In this document: positions 9,289 to 18,503 of the stretch, piece by piece
How positions within the stretch are numbered: position 1 is the stretch's first letter
Layout of the letters: each line of letters starts with the position of its first letter
NCBI RefSeq assembly: GCF_001467955.1
Contig: NZ_LNYR01000006.1
Location: 312,253 to 376,252 of the forward strand
DNA length: 64,000 bases
Reading direction: 5' to 3'
DNA from: Legionella quateirensis
GTDB taxonomy: Bacteria > Pseudomonadota > Gammaproteobacteria > Legionellales > Legionellaceae
The notes under the pieces: generated by a model
What the model was told of the DNA's origin: nothing
The model's input: the letters and a program-made list of their open reading frames with translations, nothing else
Databases searched by the model: none
Position numbers and translations under genes: made by a program

Positions 9289-10569
9289 ATGAATACTTCA
9301 AAATCCAATTATCTTAATGGAACTACCCTTAGAACTGAAATTCTGGCAGGAATGACCACATTTCTTACCATGGTGTATATTGCCTTCGTTAATCCCTCCA
9401 TTTTGCATGATGCGGGCATGGATCAAGGTGCTGTATTTACCGCTACCTGTTTGGTCACTGCCTTTGCCTGCGCACTAACCGGGTTAATAGCCAATACGCC
9501 CATTGGCGTCGCCCCGGGTATGGCATTAAATATTTATTTTTCTTATAGCGTCGTTCAGGGAATGGGGATTGACTGGCAGCATGCTTTGGCTATGGTGTTC
9601 ATCTCTGGACTGCTGTTTCTTTTAGTCACCTTGACTGGCCTGCGTCGACTGTTAATTGAAGCAATCCCTTACAATTTACAAATTGCGATTTTAATTGGTA
9701 TTAGCTTATTAATCGCGTTAATTGCCTTACAAACCAATCAGATTGTCATTGATGATCCTCACAGTTTAATGCGTCTTGGAAATCTCAACCATCCGGAAAT
9801 CGGCTTGTTTTTCTTAGGATTTTTGCTGATATTAGCTCTTGATTATTATCGCATACCCGGTGCGATTATAATCGGCATTCTGAGTATCGCTGCTTTGAGC
9901 CTGATTCTTGGATTAACTTCCTGGCAAGGATTGGTTGCCTTACCGCCCTCTATGGAGCCCACCTTTTTAAAACTGGATTTTTCTGGCCTTACCAGTGTGA
10001 CCGCATTAAAGGCAATCTTTACCTTTTTCCTGATCGCCATATTTGATGCCACTGGAACATTAATAGGACTGCTTAATCCTACTGTATTCAAAGAGGAAGA
10101 GGATTATCCCAAGCGTTTAAGTTACAGTTTAACCGCGGATGCTGCTGCGTCTTCTTTAGCAGGTCTTTTAGGTTCAGCCAGTACCTCACCGTACATAGAA
10201 TCAGCTACCGGAATTGAAGCAGGAGGAAGAACGGGGATCACCGCATTGGTCATCGCAGTTGGATTTATCTTAATGCTCTTCTTTTTTCCTTTGGCCAGAA
10301 TGATTCCCAGTTTCGCTGTAGGACCAGCCTTATTATATGTAGCATGCTGTATGATGAAGCATTTAACTGATATGAAATTACCCGATATCAGTGAAACCGC
10401 ACCTTGCATGTTAACGATTATGATGATTCCCTTCACTGGATCCATTGCAAATGGTATTGGAGGAGGAATCATCCTTTATAGTTTACTCAAACTGTTAACC
10501 CGACAAAAACAAAGCCCCTTGGTCCTCGTTTTAAGCCTGATTTTCGTGGTGTTTTTTGTTATTAGTTAA
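9289..10569 (+). CDS. AzgA-type NCS2 purine permease (hypoxanthine/guanine/adenine)
   Basis: This 426-aa inner-membrane protein has about 12-14 hydrophobic helices. N-terminal EILAGMTTFLTMVYIAFVNP is the AzgA/GhxP signature. NTPIGVAPGMALNIYFSY and the C-terminal-repeat GLLGSASTSPYIESATGIEA supply the substrate-site segments, and AGGRTGITALV follows. Members import purine bases with protons. The length fits the family. It is probably a single-gene unit, with 150 bp before it and a shared terminator-like hairpin after it against the convergent arginine operon. Exact base specificity cannot be read from sequence. Confidence 0.92.
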   Translation: MNTSKSNYLNGTTLRTEILAGMTTFLTMVYIAFVNPSILHDAGMDQGAVFTATCLVTAFACALTGLIANTPIGVAPGMALNIYFSYSVVQGMGIDWQHALAMVFISGLLFLLVTLTGLRRLLIEAIPYNLQIAILIGISLLIALIALQTNQIVIDDPHSLMRLGNLNHPEIGLFFLGFLLILALDYYRIPGAIIIGILSIAALSLILGLTSWQGLVALPPSMEPTFLKLDFSGLTSVTALKAIFTFFLIAIFDATGTLIGLLNPTVFKEEEDYPKRLSYSLTADAAASSLAGLLGSASTSPYIESATGIEAGGRTGITALVIAVGFILMLFFFPLARMIPSFAVGPALLYVACCMMKHLTDMKLPDISETAPCMLTIMMIPFTGSIANGIGGGIILYSLLKLLTRQKQSPLVLVLSLIFVVFFVIS

Positions 10570-10585
10570 CTGATCATGTCTTAAT

Positions 10586-10636
10586 AAATCCGGGAAACGT
10601 TATCTCTGAGATCGAGAAGACGTCAACCGGATTTTT
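10586..10636. terminator. Terminator-like inverted repeat between convergent genes
   Basis: AAATCCGG at 10586-10593 pairs with CCGGATTT at 10627-10634, followed by TT and AAAC. The loop is long, about 33 bases. It lies between the end of the purine permease gene and the end of the argH-argF operon. The T-run after the right arm favours the permease side. Confidence 0.45.
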
Positions 10637-10648
10637 AAACGGTTTTAC

Positions 10649-12826
10649 TCATTGCCCAAGGAACAAGAGCAGCGCTTTTTGCACGTGCAAACGATTCTCG
10701 CTTTGTGCAAATATGATGGAACAGGAATGGTCCGGTAATGAATCAGTAACCTCTTTTCCACGCTCCATGGGCATGCAGTGCATAAACACAGCTCCGGAAT
10801 TTGCCTGAGCCATCAAAGCTTCATTCACTTGAAATCCTGTAAAACAGTCCTCATTATCCTGATTAACAAAACCCATACTGGTCCATACATCGGTATACAC
10901 TGCATCAACATGGCGAACCGCCTCCTCTGGTGTGGAATAGCACGTAATCATCGATTCTAAAGACGACGTGCACTGGTTCAGTATCTCTTCTCTTGGCTGA
11001 TGAGATTCAGGGCAGCAATAATTAATTTTAACCCCCACCAAAGGAGCCATTAACAATAAACTATGGAGCACATTGTTGCCGTCACCAATATAAGCGATCG
11101 TTAACCCGTCCAGGGTACCAAAATGCTCTTGCAGTGATAACAAATCAGCCAGCACCTGACATGGATGATACAAGGCCGATAAACCATTGATAATGGGTAC
11201 TTTGGAGTAATTCACCATCTCAGTCAGCACTGTGTCATCATGAGTCCTTACCATGACAAAATCACAATAGCCATTCAATACACGAATCAAGTCACGAGGT
11301 TCTTCATGTTTTCGTGAATTACTGATACTTTCAATCGCTGTTCCTCCCATATTTTCCATTGCCAGAGTAAAGCTCAATCGAGTCCTGAATGACGGTTTTT
11401 CAAAAATCATGACCAAATTTTTGCCCAACAGTGTATTTGAAAATTCAAGAGGATTTTTTTTAATCCTGCTAGCACTATCCAATAATAACCGAATATCCTG
11501 ACCATCTAACTCCATTCCTGTTACGACATGTTTTAATTGAACTGAATCCACTTGTTGCGGATTCAAAGGTTTGATTGGTTTTGAGAGGAAACCGCTAACT
11601 TCTGGATGTAACTCTTCCAGAGAACACTGATTCTCCAAAGCCGCAGCGACCATTTGTCCCACCTGATGATGAGCATCTCGAAACGGAATACCCTGCATAA
11701 TCAATGCTTCCAGCACAGCGGTGGCATTGAGAAAACCACTATTGGCTTTTTTTTCCATCAGCTCAGTATTAAAGTCCAGGCTTTCCAAAAATGGAGGCAG
11801 AATAGTAAGACAGGAGACTAAGGTATTTACTGTATCAAATAGACCTTCTTTGTCCTCTTGCAAGTCCTTGTTGTAAGCTAGAGGCAAGCCTTTTAATACG
11901 GTTACTATACCGAGTAAATGTCCAAAGACCCTGCCAGATTTACCCCTGATCAACTCAAGAATATCCGGATTCTTCTTATTAGGCATCAAGGATGAACCGG
12001 TTGCAAAGGCGTCATCAAGAGTAATAAATCCAAACTCCTGAGTTGCCCAGAGAATTAAATCTTCAGCCAATCGAGAAAGATGTACCATCAAAATTGAAGC
12101 GGCACTGCAAAATTCCATAATAAAATCGCGATCGCTCACAGCATCAAGAGTGTTGTTTATAATGCCGCTGAATCCCAAAGTTTGAGCAACCCAGTTTCTA
12201 TCCAGTGGTAAATTGCTGCCCGCCAGCGCCCCAGCGCCTAATGGAGAGAAATTCATTCGATTTCTCATGTCTTCAAAGCGACTTATATCTCGTACCAACA
12301 TGGACAGATACGCATCAAAAACCCATCCTAAATAAATAGGTTGAGCCTGTTGCAAGTGAGTATATCCCGGCATGCGGTCATCAGCATGTTTCATGGCCAG
12401 TTTTTGGAGTACATCCCTGACGCTGTGCAACAAACCAATTATTTTAGAGGCCGCATCTCGGGTATAGAGTCTTAAATCAAGAGCTACCTGATCATTTCGA
12501 CTTCGGCCAGTATGTAATTTCTTACCTGTTTCACCAATCTTCTCAATCAACAGGTGTTCTATAAACATATGAATGTCTTCATACTCATCCTGCAGAACGT
12601 GCTCGCCTTTGTCCAATTCACCTTTGATCTCTTCCAAAGCGGCACAAATCGCCTGAGCCTCTTCTGATTGAATAATTCCCTGACGCGCAAGCATTTTGGC
12701 ATGAGTCTGACTGCCCAGAATGTCATATGAATAAAGAACATGATCAAAGGCTAAAGAAGCATTGAACGCTTTGGCTAAAGGATCCAGGCTTTTTTTAAAT
12801 CGACCGCCCCAGGTTTTATTGCTCAT
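10649..12826 (-). CDS. argHF: Argininosuccinate lyase - ornithine carbamoyltransferase fusion
   Basis: One 725-aa frame encodes two urea-cycle enzymes. Residues ~1-425 are ArgH: start [21 protein letters not shown], and the catalytic-loop Ser in [12 protein letters not shown]. Residues ~430-725 are ornithine carbamoyltransferase: the carbamoyl-phosphate loop FEKPSFRTR (usually STRTR), HPCQVLAD, ornithine loop DVWTSMG and [10 protein letters not shown]. ArgH lacks about its last 25-30 residues at the junction. The start at 12826 has AAGGAG 7 bases upstream. The frame is open further upstream, but that extension lies within argG. It overlaps argG by 11 bases and ends the arginine operon. The protein would carry out steps 6 and 8 of arginine synthesis, flanking ArgG. 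Confidence 0.93.
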   Translation of the reverse strand: MSNKTWGGRFKKSLDPLAKAFNASLAFDHVLYSYDILGSQTHAKMLARQGIIQSEEAQAICAALEEIKGELDKGEHVLQDEYEDIHMFIEHLLIEKIGETGKKLHTGRSRNDQVALDLRLYTRDAASKIIGLLHSVRDVLQKLAMKHADDRMPGYTHLQQAQPIYLGWVFDAYLSMLVRDISRFEDMRNRMNFSPLGAGALAGSNLPLDRNWVAQTLGFSGIINNTLDAVSDRDFIMEFCSAASILMVHLSRLAEDLILWATQEFGFITLDDAFATGSSLMPNKKNPDILELIRGKSGRVFGHLLGIVTVLKGLPLAYNKDLQEDKEGLFDTVNTLVSCLTILPPFLESLDFNTELMEKKANSGFLNATAVLEALIMQGIPFRDAHHQVGQMVAAALENQCSLEELHPEVSGFLSKPIKPLNPQQVDSVQLKHVVTGMELDGQDIRLLLDSASRIKKNPLEFSNTLLGKNLVMIFEKPSFRTRLSFTLAMENMGGTAIESISNSRKHEEPRDLIRVLNGYCDFVMVRTHDDTVLTEMVNYSKVPIINGLSALYHPCQVLADLLSLQEHFGTLDGLTIAYIGDGNNVLHSLLLMAPLVGVKINYCCPESHQPREEILNQCTSSLESMITCYSTPEEAVRHVDAVYTDVWTSMGFVNQDNEDCFTGFQVNEALMAQANSGAVFMHCMPMERGKEVTDSLPDHSCSIIFAQSENRLHVQKALLLFLGQ

Positions 12827-14036
12827 ACTGATCTCCTTTATGGACCTTGCCAAAGACTTGTGCTGACAACGAAAATAAATTAATAAAACCTTCTGCATCC
12901 TGTTGGTTATATACCGTATCTTCTTCAAATGTTGCGAGAGCTGGCTGATGAAGACTATAAGGTGAATGCATACCACAAGGAATCATATTGCCTTTAAACA
13001 ACTTGAGTTTTACCGTACCCGTAATATGTTGCTGAGTTACCTCTATTAATGCGTCCAGTGCTTTTTTCGTGTGGCTGAACCAACGCCCTTCATAAACCAG
13101 AGTGGCATAGGTTCCCTGCAGAGATTGCTTCAGGCTGAGAGTCTCTCTATCCAGACAAAGACTTTCAAGCATCTGATGTGCCTTATAAAGAACCGCTGCC
13201 GCCGGTGCCTCATAAACACCCCTGATCTTCATGCCAACCAATCGATTTTCTACAATATCAGCAACACCTATCCCGTGAGCACCAGCCTTTTGATTGAGCA
13301 GGTGAAGCAAATCCACTGGATGCATCGGAGTATTATTTAAAGATACCGGCTCACCCTGTATAAATTCAATCGTGATGAATTCAGGTTCATCAGGCGTCTG
13401 TTCAATTGGAGTAGTCATCAAAAGCAAATCATCGGGTTGTTCCTGAGCAGGATCTTCCAAAACACCGCCTTCATGAGAGATATACCAAATATTATGATCT
13501 CTGGAATAAGGAGATTTTGGGGTTACAGGAACCTCAATACCATGCAATTTGGCATAATCTATGGCTTGTTGCCTTGATTTAATTTCCCAAGAACGCCAGG
13601 GAGCAATAATGTGCATGTCAGGTGCCAGAGCTTTAATCGTGTATTCAAATCGCACCTGATCATTTCCCTTACCTGTAGCGCCATGGGCTATAGCATCAGC
13701 ATCTACTAGAGTAGCAATTTCTACCAGTTTTTGTGCGATTAATGGCCTGGAAACTGTACCCAGGATGTATTGATCCTCATACAACGCTCCTGATTTAACC
13801 AAAGTCCAAAGATAATCGGTAACAAACTCGTTCTGAACATCAATAACATAGACGCTGATAGCACCACTATTCAGAGCTTTTTGTTTAATGGCTATCAGAT
13901 CTTCGTTCTGCCCCAGATCACAAATCACCGCAACAATTTCAGCCAAAGGATAGTGTTCTTTAAGCCAAGGAATCATTACCGATGTATCAAGCCCGCCAGA
14001 ATAGGCTAAAACAATTTTTTTAATTACTTGCTTCAT
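12816..14036 (-). CDS. argG: Argininosuccinate synthase
   Basis: This enzyme condenses citrulline with aspartate using ATP. The N-terminal P-loop of the PP-type is [33 protein letters not shown] binds aspartate and citrulline, and [14 protein letters not shown] follows. At 406 aa it is close to the common ~400 aa type rather than the longer E. coli form. ATG 14036 has AGGAG 7 bases upstream and is preferred over a TTG at 14042. It overlaps the ABC ATPase gene upstream by 17 bases and argH-argF downstream by 11, so it is translated from the same polycistronic message. Confidence 0.96.
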   Translation of the reverse strand: MKQVIKKIVLAYSGGLDTSVMIPWLKEHYPLAEIVAVICDLGQNEDLIAIKQKALNSGAISVYVIDVQNEFVTDYLWTLVKSGALYEDQYILGTVSRPLIAQKLVEIATLVDADAIAHGATGKGNDQVRFEYTIKALAPDMHIIAPWRSWEIKSRQQAIDYAKLHGIEVPVTPKSPYSRDHNIWYISHEGGVLEDPAQEQPDDLLLMTTPIEQTPDEPEFITIEFIQGEPVSLNNTPMHPVDLLHLLNQKAGAHGIGVADIVENRLVGMKIRGVYEAPAAAVLYKAHQMLESLCLDRETLSLKQSLQGTYATLVYEGRWFSHTKKALDALIEVTQQHITGTVKLKLFKGNMIPCGMHSPYSLHQPALATFEEDTVYNQQDAEGFINLFSLSAQVFGKVHKGDQYEQ

Positions 14037-14700
14037 AATCAACTCCTGCTAATGTTTGTTTTACATAATGGATAGGATGTTCTAGTTCTCTGGGCTTAAT
14101 GTCGGCGATAAGCCGCCCGTTTTTAAGCACCACAAGCCGGTCAGTAAGTTGAGTCAGAAAAGCTAAATCATGTGAGGCGATGATCATGGTGACCCCCATG
14201 TTGTTCACTTTTTTCAAAAGCATGATGACTTCTTCAATCATGATCGAATCCAGACCCGATGTAGGCTCATCGCAAAGCAGCACGGCGGGTTGCATCATTA
14301 AACTTCGTGCCAGAGCTACACGTTGTTTTTGTCCGCCAGATAACTGAAATGGGTACTCTCCAGCTTTATCTGCAATACCGAGAGTATCCAAAAGATGCAT
14401 GGCTTGTGCTTGGTGGTTTTGTGCTTTATTGTGCAGGCCTGGGGCATAAGTCAGATTTTTAAGTACGGTCATGTGAGGAAACAACTGAAAATCCTGAAAC
14501 ATGAATCCACTGTTTCCTTCTATGTGAATTGCTCCTGAATTTAAATGTTCCAGTTTTTGGATGCATCTCAATAAAGTTGATTTTCCACTGCCCGAAGGAC
14601 CAGACAGCCCTAGAATAGTGTGTTCCTTAACCTGCAGATTAATATTATTCAAAACCTGAGTGAAACCAAATTGTTTGCAGGCATTAGCAATAGTTAACAT
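14020..14700 (-). CDS. Polar amino acid ABC transporter ATPase (arginine type likely)
   Basis: This 226-aa ATPase has Walker [11 protein letters not shown]-loop [13 protein letters not shown], signature LSGGQKQR, Walker [13 protein letters not shown] and switch His in IIASHD. It is of the ArtP/GlnQ class. ATG 14700 follows GGAGGATCGC, a strong ribosome site; the longer open frame to 14739 lies inside the permease gene. It overlaps permease and argG by 17 bases each. Its place inside the argG-argHF operon next to argR suggests that it drives uptake of arginine or a precursor such as ornithine or citrulline. Confidence 0.92.
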   Translation of the reverse strand: MLTIANACKQFGFTQVLNNINLQVKEHTILGLSGPSGSGKSTLLRCIQKLEHLNSGAIHIEGNSGFMFQDFQLFPHMTVLKNLTYAPGLHNKAQNHQAQAMHLLDTLGIADKAGEYPFQLSGGQKQRVALARSLMMQPAVLLCDEPTSGLDSIMIEEVIMLLKKVNNMGVTMIIASHDLAFLTQLTDRLVVLKNGRLIADIKPRELEHPIHYVKQTLAGVDYEASN

Positions 14701-15331
14701 GCGATCCTCCTTTTGCGATTCGTTTACCCAGAAATTCAATCAATAAAACCAGAGCGTAGTAATAACAACCCGCAATACAAAGAGGTAAAAAATAGGTAAA
14801 ATGCTCTGAAGCCGCTGATTGCGCTTTACGCATTAAATCCATACCGCCTATAGTAGAAATCAATGCCGTTTCCTTGGTTAAAGCTATGGTTTCATTAATC
14901 AGCGCTGGCAGAATATTGTTGATTACCTGAGGTAAAATAATGTCCTTCCACAAGTAAAAATTAGATATGTTCAAGGTTGCCGCGGCTTCAAACTGCCCTT
15001 TTGGTAAATGCTCAATACCTGCCCTTAAAATTTCGGCAATATAAGCCGAACTGTTTAAACCAAAAGTCAAAATGCCTGCAGTCAAAATATCGGGTCGGAA
15101 CCCGGTAAGTCCCGGCAAAGAAAAATACACAAAGCTCAATTGCAATATAACGGGCGTTCCTCTGATAACGGAAATAAACTGCCTGATTAATCCTTTGCCT
15201 ATACCGTTGTATCGTAATATGGCCAGCACGGTTCCAAGCACTATACCGGTAAGCAGTCCTCCTGCCAGAAGCTTCAAAGTCAGAAACATGCCGGAGCCAA
15301 TAAAAACGATGTACTCATTTATTTGTTCCAT
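14684..15331 (-). CDS. Polar amino acid ABC transporter permease (HisMQ/ArtQM type)
   Basis: This 215-aa inner-membrane subunit has about five helices. The N-terminal segment GMFLTLKLLAGGLLTGIVLG and the coupling region EAAATLNISNFYLWKDIILPQ mark the His/Glu/Gln/Arg/opine permease family. Only one permease gene is present, so a homodimer is likely, unlike E. coli ArtQM which is a heterodimer. It overlaps the binding-protein gene by 13 bases and the ATPase gene by 17 bases. Confidence 0.92.
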   Translation of the reverse strand: MEQINEYIVFIGSGMFLTLKLLAGGLLTGIVLGTVLAILRYNGIGKGLIRQFISVIRGTPVILQLSFVYFSLPGLTGFRPDILTAGILTFGLNSSAYIAEILRAGIEHLPKGQFEAAATLNISNFYLWKDIILPQVINNILPALINETIALTKETALISTIGGMDLMRKAQSAASEHFTYFLPLCIAGCYYYALVLLIEFLGKRIAKGGSHVNYC

Positions 15332-16062
15332 GAATCATTCTCCAGCCATTTAGTTTTTAATTTTTGAATTTCTCCTTTTGCCTCCAGATTTTTTAATGCC
15401 TGATTCACTTGGGGCGTTAACAATGAGTTCTTGGGTAACGCCAAAGCGTATCCATCTTCAGATTGTGCAATCAATACATAAGTTAATCCTGGATTGTTTT
15501 TACTGAAGATGGGAGCTTGCGCGCCATCCATAATCACCACATCAACATGTCCTGCCTTAAGTGCTTCTACAGCCTGATTATTATTATCCATCAGGACAAG
15601 CTCTGCGGTTGGCACTTGCTTTTTAGCCCAGATTTCCATAGTGGTTCCCAACTGACACGCTATTTTCTTATCATGCAGTACACCTATTGAATTCAGGGAT
15701 TGCCCAGTCTTAAAAACTGCGGCCATGCCTTCAAAATAATAAGGTGTACTAAAATCCAGATTCTTTTTTCGTTCATTAGTAATGGTGATGGTTGAGATGG
15801 CAAAATCTGCTTGCCCTGACAAAACAGTCGGTAAAATACTGCTGAACTGCATGTCATGAAATACAGCCTTCTTTCCTAACTCTTTAGCGACCAGGCGAGC
15901 CAGATCAATATCAAAACCTTTGATTTCACCCTGATCGGAGTATTCAAATGGTGGATATTCTGCCGAGGTGGCAACATTCAGGACTTGAGCCTCATTCCCC
16001 CCACTACACCCTGTAAAAAAAAGGACAGAGCATATTAAAAACACGTACATCAATTTATTCAT
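15319..16062 (-). CDS. Amino-acid-binding lipoprotein of the arginine-type ABC transporter
   Basis: This 247-aa periplasmic binding protein has a lipoprotein signal peptide with lipobox FTGC at residues 16-19, so it is membrane-tethered. The family-3 solute-binding signature is GFDIDLARLVAKELGK, preceded by SAEYPPFEYSDQG. It is the first gene of the operon, under a promoter with TTGACA and TATAGT 17 bases apart (16125-16120 and 16102-16097 on the minus strand). Ligand identity, arginine or a precursor, is inferred only from its operon partners argG and argHF and the divergent argR. Confidence 0.92.
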   Translation of the reverse strand: MNKLMYVFLICSVLFFTGCSGGNEAQVLNVATSAEYPPFEYSDQGEIKGFDIDLARLVAKELGKKAVFHDMQFSSILPTVLSGQADFAISTITITNERKKNLDFSTPYYFEGMAAVFKTGQSLNSIGVLHDKKIACQLGTTMEIWAKKQVPTAELVLMDNNNQAVEALKAGHVDVVIMDGAQAPIFSKNNPGLTYVLIAQSEDGYALALPKNSLLTPQVNQALKNLEAKGEIQKLKTKWLENDSWNK

Positions 16063-16185
16063 ATTAAATATATATCCAATTTTTATTCATTTATTCACTA
16101 TATGGATCTCAGATTGCCTTGTCAAGGCTTAATGGATATAATTTCAAACAATTGATTGCATATTCAAATTATAATGGGAGGTTTT
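16063..16185. promoter_or_regulatory. Divergent arginine operon / argR promoters with ARG-box-like sites
   Basis: On the minus strand, TTGACA (16125-16120), a 17-base gap, then TATAGT (16102-16097) make a strong sigma-70 promoter for the transport/arg operon. On the plus strand TTGCCT (16114-16119), a 17-base gap, then TATAAT (16137-16142) make one for argR. The two -35 boxes abut. TATTCATTTATTCA (16084-16097) overlaps the operon -10 and start site. It contains the TATTCA half-site of ARG boxes twice. A TGCATATTCA (16157-16166) lies just downstream of the argR start point. This layout suggests ArgR represses the operon and itself; binding is inferred. Confidence 0.65.
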
Positions 16186-16641
16186 ATGTCGCGTGATGCC
16201 GTATTGGATGGGCATATTTTAACTATTGTTCAAAGCAGTAAAATTGCGGAGCAGATGGAATTGCAACAGTATTTAAAGGCCAGAGGTTATGATGTTCCTC
16301 AGGCGACTTTATCGCGACGTTTAAAAAAATTGAATATTGCCAAAGTTTCCGGAGTGTATAAGGTTGTTGATTTTAAATCGTCTAATTTACCATTGATACT
16401 TGGCATTAATATTTCTGAATATGGACTCATTGTATTGCATACAGAACCAGGTAACGCAAACAGCATTGGCTATTACATTGATCAAAAATATGTCGATTAT
16501 CATTCATTTGAAAATAAAGATTCAGGAATTCTGGGTACTATTGCCGGTGATGATACCATCCTCCTAATTATCAAGAGCAAGAATTACCTGGATAAAGTAG
16601 TGCATCTTCTGAAGAGTGAATTTCCTTATTTGAATTTTTAA
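16186..16641 (+). CDS. argR: Arginine repressor
   Basis: This 151-aa protein has an N-terminal winged HTH (QQYLKARGYDVPQATLSRRLKKL) and the C-terminal hexamerisation and arginine-binding core ending in GTIAGDDTILLI, typical of ArgR/AhrC. The start at 16186 follows GGGAGG at the right distance; the open frame runs back to 16156 but includes the ribosome site. It is transcribed away from the transporter-argG-argHF operon. ArgR of L. pneumophila is reported to control arginine-responsive genes during intracellular growth, which fits this location. Confidence 0.95.
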   Translation: MSRDAVLDGHILTIVQSSKIAEQMELQQYLKARGYDVPQATLSRRLKKLNIAKVSGVYKVVDFKSSNLPLILGINISEYGLIVLHTEPGNANSIGYYIDQKYVDYHSFENKDSGILGTIAGDDTILLIIKSKNYLDKVVHLLKSEFPYLNF

Positions 16642-16699
16642 TGAAGAGATTGAACGTTTTTTGTAAGACCTGACTCTATTAAAATTTAAGGGAAACATT

Positions 16700-17296
16700 A
16701 TGTTAGAACAAACATTAAGACATCATTATCAACGTGTGTTGGTTGATCCTCTAGTCTGTCGTTTAAATAATCGAATAACACCATTATCAATTACCTGGTT
16801 ATCTGGCTTTTTTGGTTTATTATTTATTCCTTGCCTTTTATTACATAAACCGTTTTTAGCAATTAGCTGTCTCTTAATCTCAGGGTATTTAGATACACTT
16901 GATGGCTCAATAGCCCGCTTTCAAGGCAAGTCAAGCGACTTTGGCTCAGCAATGGACATCATTATTGACCGAATCGTTGAATTTGCAGTAATTTTTGCAT
17001 TTTATCTATTTAATCCAATTCAAAATGCTTTTTCTGCCATTTTAATGTTAGGCAGTATCTTGCTCTGTATTACCAGCTTTCTTGTTGTAGGCATATTCAC
17101 CAACAACAATACCCATAAAAGTTTTCACTACAGCCCAGGATTAATGGAGCGGGCAGAAGCATTTATTTTCTTTATTGCCATGACCTTATACCCCGGATAT
17201 TTTAATCCTTTAGCATGGTTGTTTTGTATTTTAGTTTGCTTTACAGCCTTGATTCGAATGATGGAATTTAAAAAAAACAGTCATTCTGCCCGTTGA
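16700..17296 (+). CDS. CDP-alcohol phosphatidyltransferase family protein
   Basis: This 198-aa inner-membrane protein carries the full catalytic motif of the family: DTLDGSIAR, then a GKSSDFGSAMD segment, then IIIDR, matching D-x2-DG-x2-AR-x8-G-x3-D-x3-D with all Asp residues present. Five or six hydrophobic helices surround it. Members transfer a phosphatidyl group from CDP-diacylglycerol to an alcohol such as glycerol-3-phosphate, inositol or serine. The acceptor cannot be told from sequence. GGGAAACATT lies before the start. It follows argR by 58 bases and precedes msrA by 62, so co-transcription is possible. Confidence 0.9.
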   Translation: MLEQTLRHHYQRVLVDPLVCRLNNRITPLSITWLSGFFGLLFIPCLLLHKPFLAISCLLISGYLDTLDGSIARFQGKSSDFGSAMDIIIDRIVEFAVIFAFYLFNPIQNAFSAILMLGSILLCITSFLVVGIFTNNNTHKSFHYSPGLMERAEAFIFFIAMTLYPGYFNPLAWLFCILVCFTALIRMMEFKKNSHSAR

Positions 17297-17358
17297 TATA
17301 TACTAAACTAAATATAGTGACATTGTATCATCCAGATACTTCAGGAGAGCGGACCAAC

Positions 17359-17949
17359 ATGATAAATCCCTTCATTCGTTCAGGTGTTGTCTGCATCCTG
17401 TTTCTCATATCAATCTCGGGTTTTGCCAAAACCGAACAGGCGATTTTTGCCGGAGGTTGTTTCTGGTGCATGGAAGCTGATTTTGATCACCTTCCTGGAG
17501 TCATCTCAACAACTTCTGGATATGATGGGGATACCATTAAAAATCCGACCTATGAACAGGTATCTGCCGGAGGAACCAATTATGCAGAATCAGTCCTTGT
17601 AGAATTTGACTCGAATAAAATCAGCTATAAGCAATTAGTCGACTATTTTTTCAGACACATCGATCCAACGACCAAAGATGGGCAATTTTGTGATCAAGGT
17701 CGTCAATACCGTAGTGCTGTTTTCTATTTAAATAATGAACAAAAAAATACAGCTGAAACAGTCAAGGAATCACTGAAGCATACATTTTCGGAACTCTATA
17801 CCGAGATAGTACCTACGACACATTTTTATCCCGCGGAAGAATACCACCAGAATTATTATCAAAAAAATCCAATTCGTTATAAATATTATCGTTACCGTTG
17901 CGGCCGAGATGCTCGAGTAGAAGAGGTATGGTCTCATGAAACCCATTAA
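17359..17949 (+). CDS. msrA: Peptide methionine-S-sulfoxide reductase, exported
   Basis: Catalytic motif [17 protein letters not shown] places the nucleophilic Cys about 12 residues into the mature protein. [15 protein letters not shown] and [14 protein letters not shown] follow, as in MsrA. The N-terminus ([23 protein letters not shown]) is a signal peptide, so the enzyme repairs S-methionine sulfoxide in periplasmic proteins. The start at 17359 is chosen because the open frame to 17293 overlaps the previous gene and gives no signal peptide at the front; GGAG lies about 12 bases upstream. It overlaps msrB by 14 bases. Confidence 0.93.
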   Translation: MINPFIRSGVVCILFLISISGFAKTEQAIFAGGCFWCMEADFDHLPGVISTTSGYDGDTIKNPTYEQVSAGGTNYAESVLVEFDSNKISYKQLVDYFFRHIDPTTKDGQFCDQGRQYRSAVFYLNNEQKNTAETVKESLKHTFSELYTEIVPTTHFYPAEEYHQNYYQKNPIRYKYYRYRCGRDARVEEVWSHETH

Positions 17950-18442
17950 ATACATTACTGTAATCTGCTTTTTTTTCATCAGTTTTCTGACTCAAGCGTA
18001 CCCTGCATTTGATAAAGAGCAAAAACTGAAGCAACTCACTCCTTTGCAATATGAAGTGACTCAGGAAGGCGCAACTGAACCGCCTTTCAAGAATGCGTAT
18101 TGGGATAATGAGGCAGAAGGAATCTATGTCGATATCGTATCAGGTGAGCCCTTATTCAGTTCTACTGATAAATTTTCCTCGGGAACCGGCTGGCCAAGTT
18201 TTACCAAACCAATCGACATGCAATTTATTACTTTGCATACAGGCCGACATTATCTATTCTTTGTACGCACTGAAGTAAAATCAAAGAATGGCGACTCTCA
18301 TTTAGGGGATCTTTTTACTGACGGTCCGCAACCTGGTGGACTCCGTTACTGCATCAATTCAGCTTCTTTAGAGTTTATTCCCAAGGATCAAATGGCACAA
18401 AGAGGTTATGGTGCTTATCTCAAACTTTTTTCTAAAAAATAA
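17936..18442 (+). CDS. msrB: Peptide methionine-R-sulfoxide reductase, exported
   Basis: The catalytic Cys is in [13 protein letters not shown] and the substrate loop is [13 protein letters not shown]. Both CxxC zinc motifs of zinc-type MsrB are absent ([26 protein letters not shown]), which makes this a zinc-free form. The usual LGHVF His is Asp here (HLGDLF), worth noting because that His is near the active site. The N-terminus is a signal peptide ([15 protein letters not shown]), so the product is periplasmic. It is translationally coupled to msrA; together they repair both sulfoxide stereoisomers. Confidence 0.92.
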   Translation: MKPIKYITVICFFFISFLTQAYPAFDKEQKLKQLTPLQYEVTQEGATEPPFKNAYWDNEAEGIYVDIVSGEPLFSSTDKFSSGTGWPSFTKPIDMQFITLHTGRHYLFFVRTEVKSKNGDSHLGDLFTDGPQPGGLRYCINSASLEFIPKDQMAQRGYGAYLKLFSKK

Positions 18443-18503
18443 GCAATTCTTGATAAAACACGCTAATCTTAGCAATAATAAATAGGAATTATAAAGTAGC
18501 ACT

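Noticed and set aside
12826-12976. N-terminal extension of the ArgH-ArgF frame
   Set aside because: It lies inside argG, and the strong ribosome site and ArgH start motif are at 12826.
14020-16062. Transporter specific for glutamine or histidine
   Set aside because: Sequence alone does not decide; the operon with argG, argHF and argR favours arginine-related substrates.
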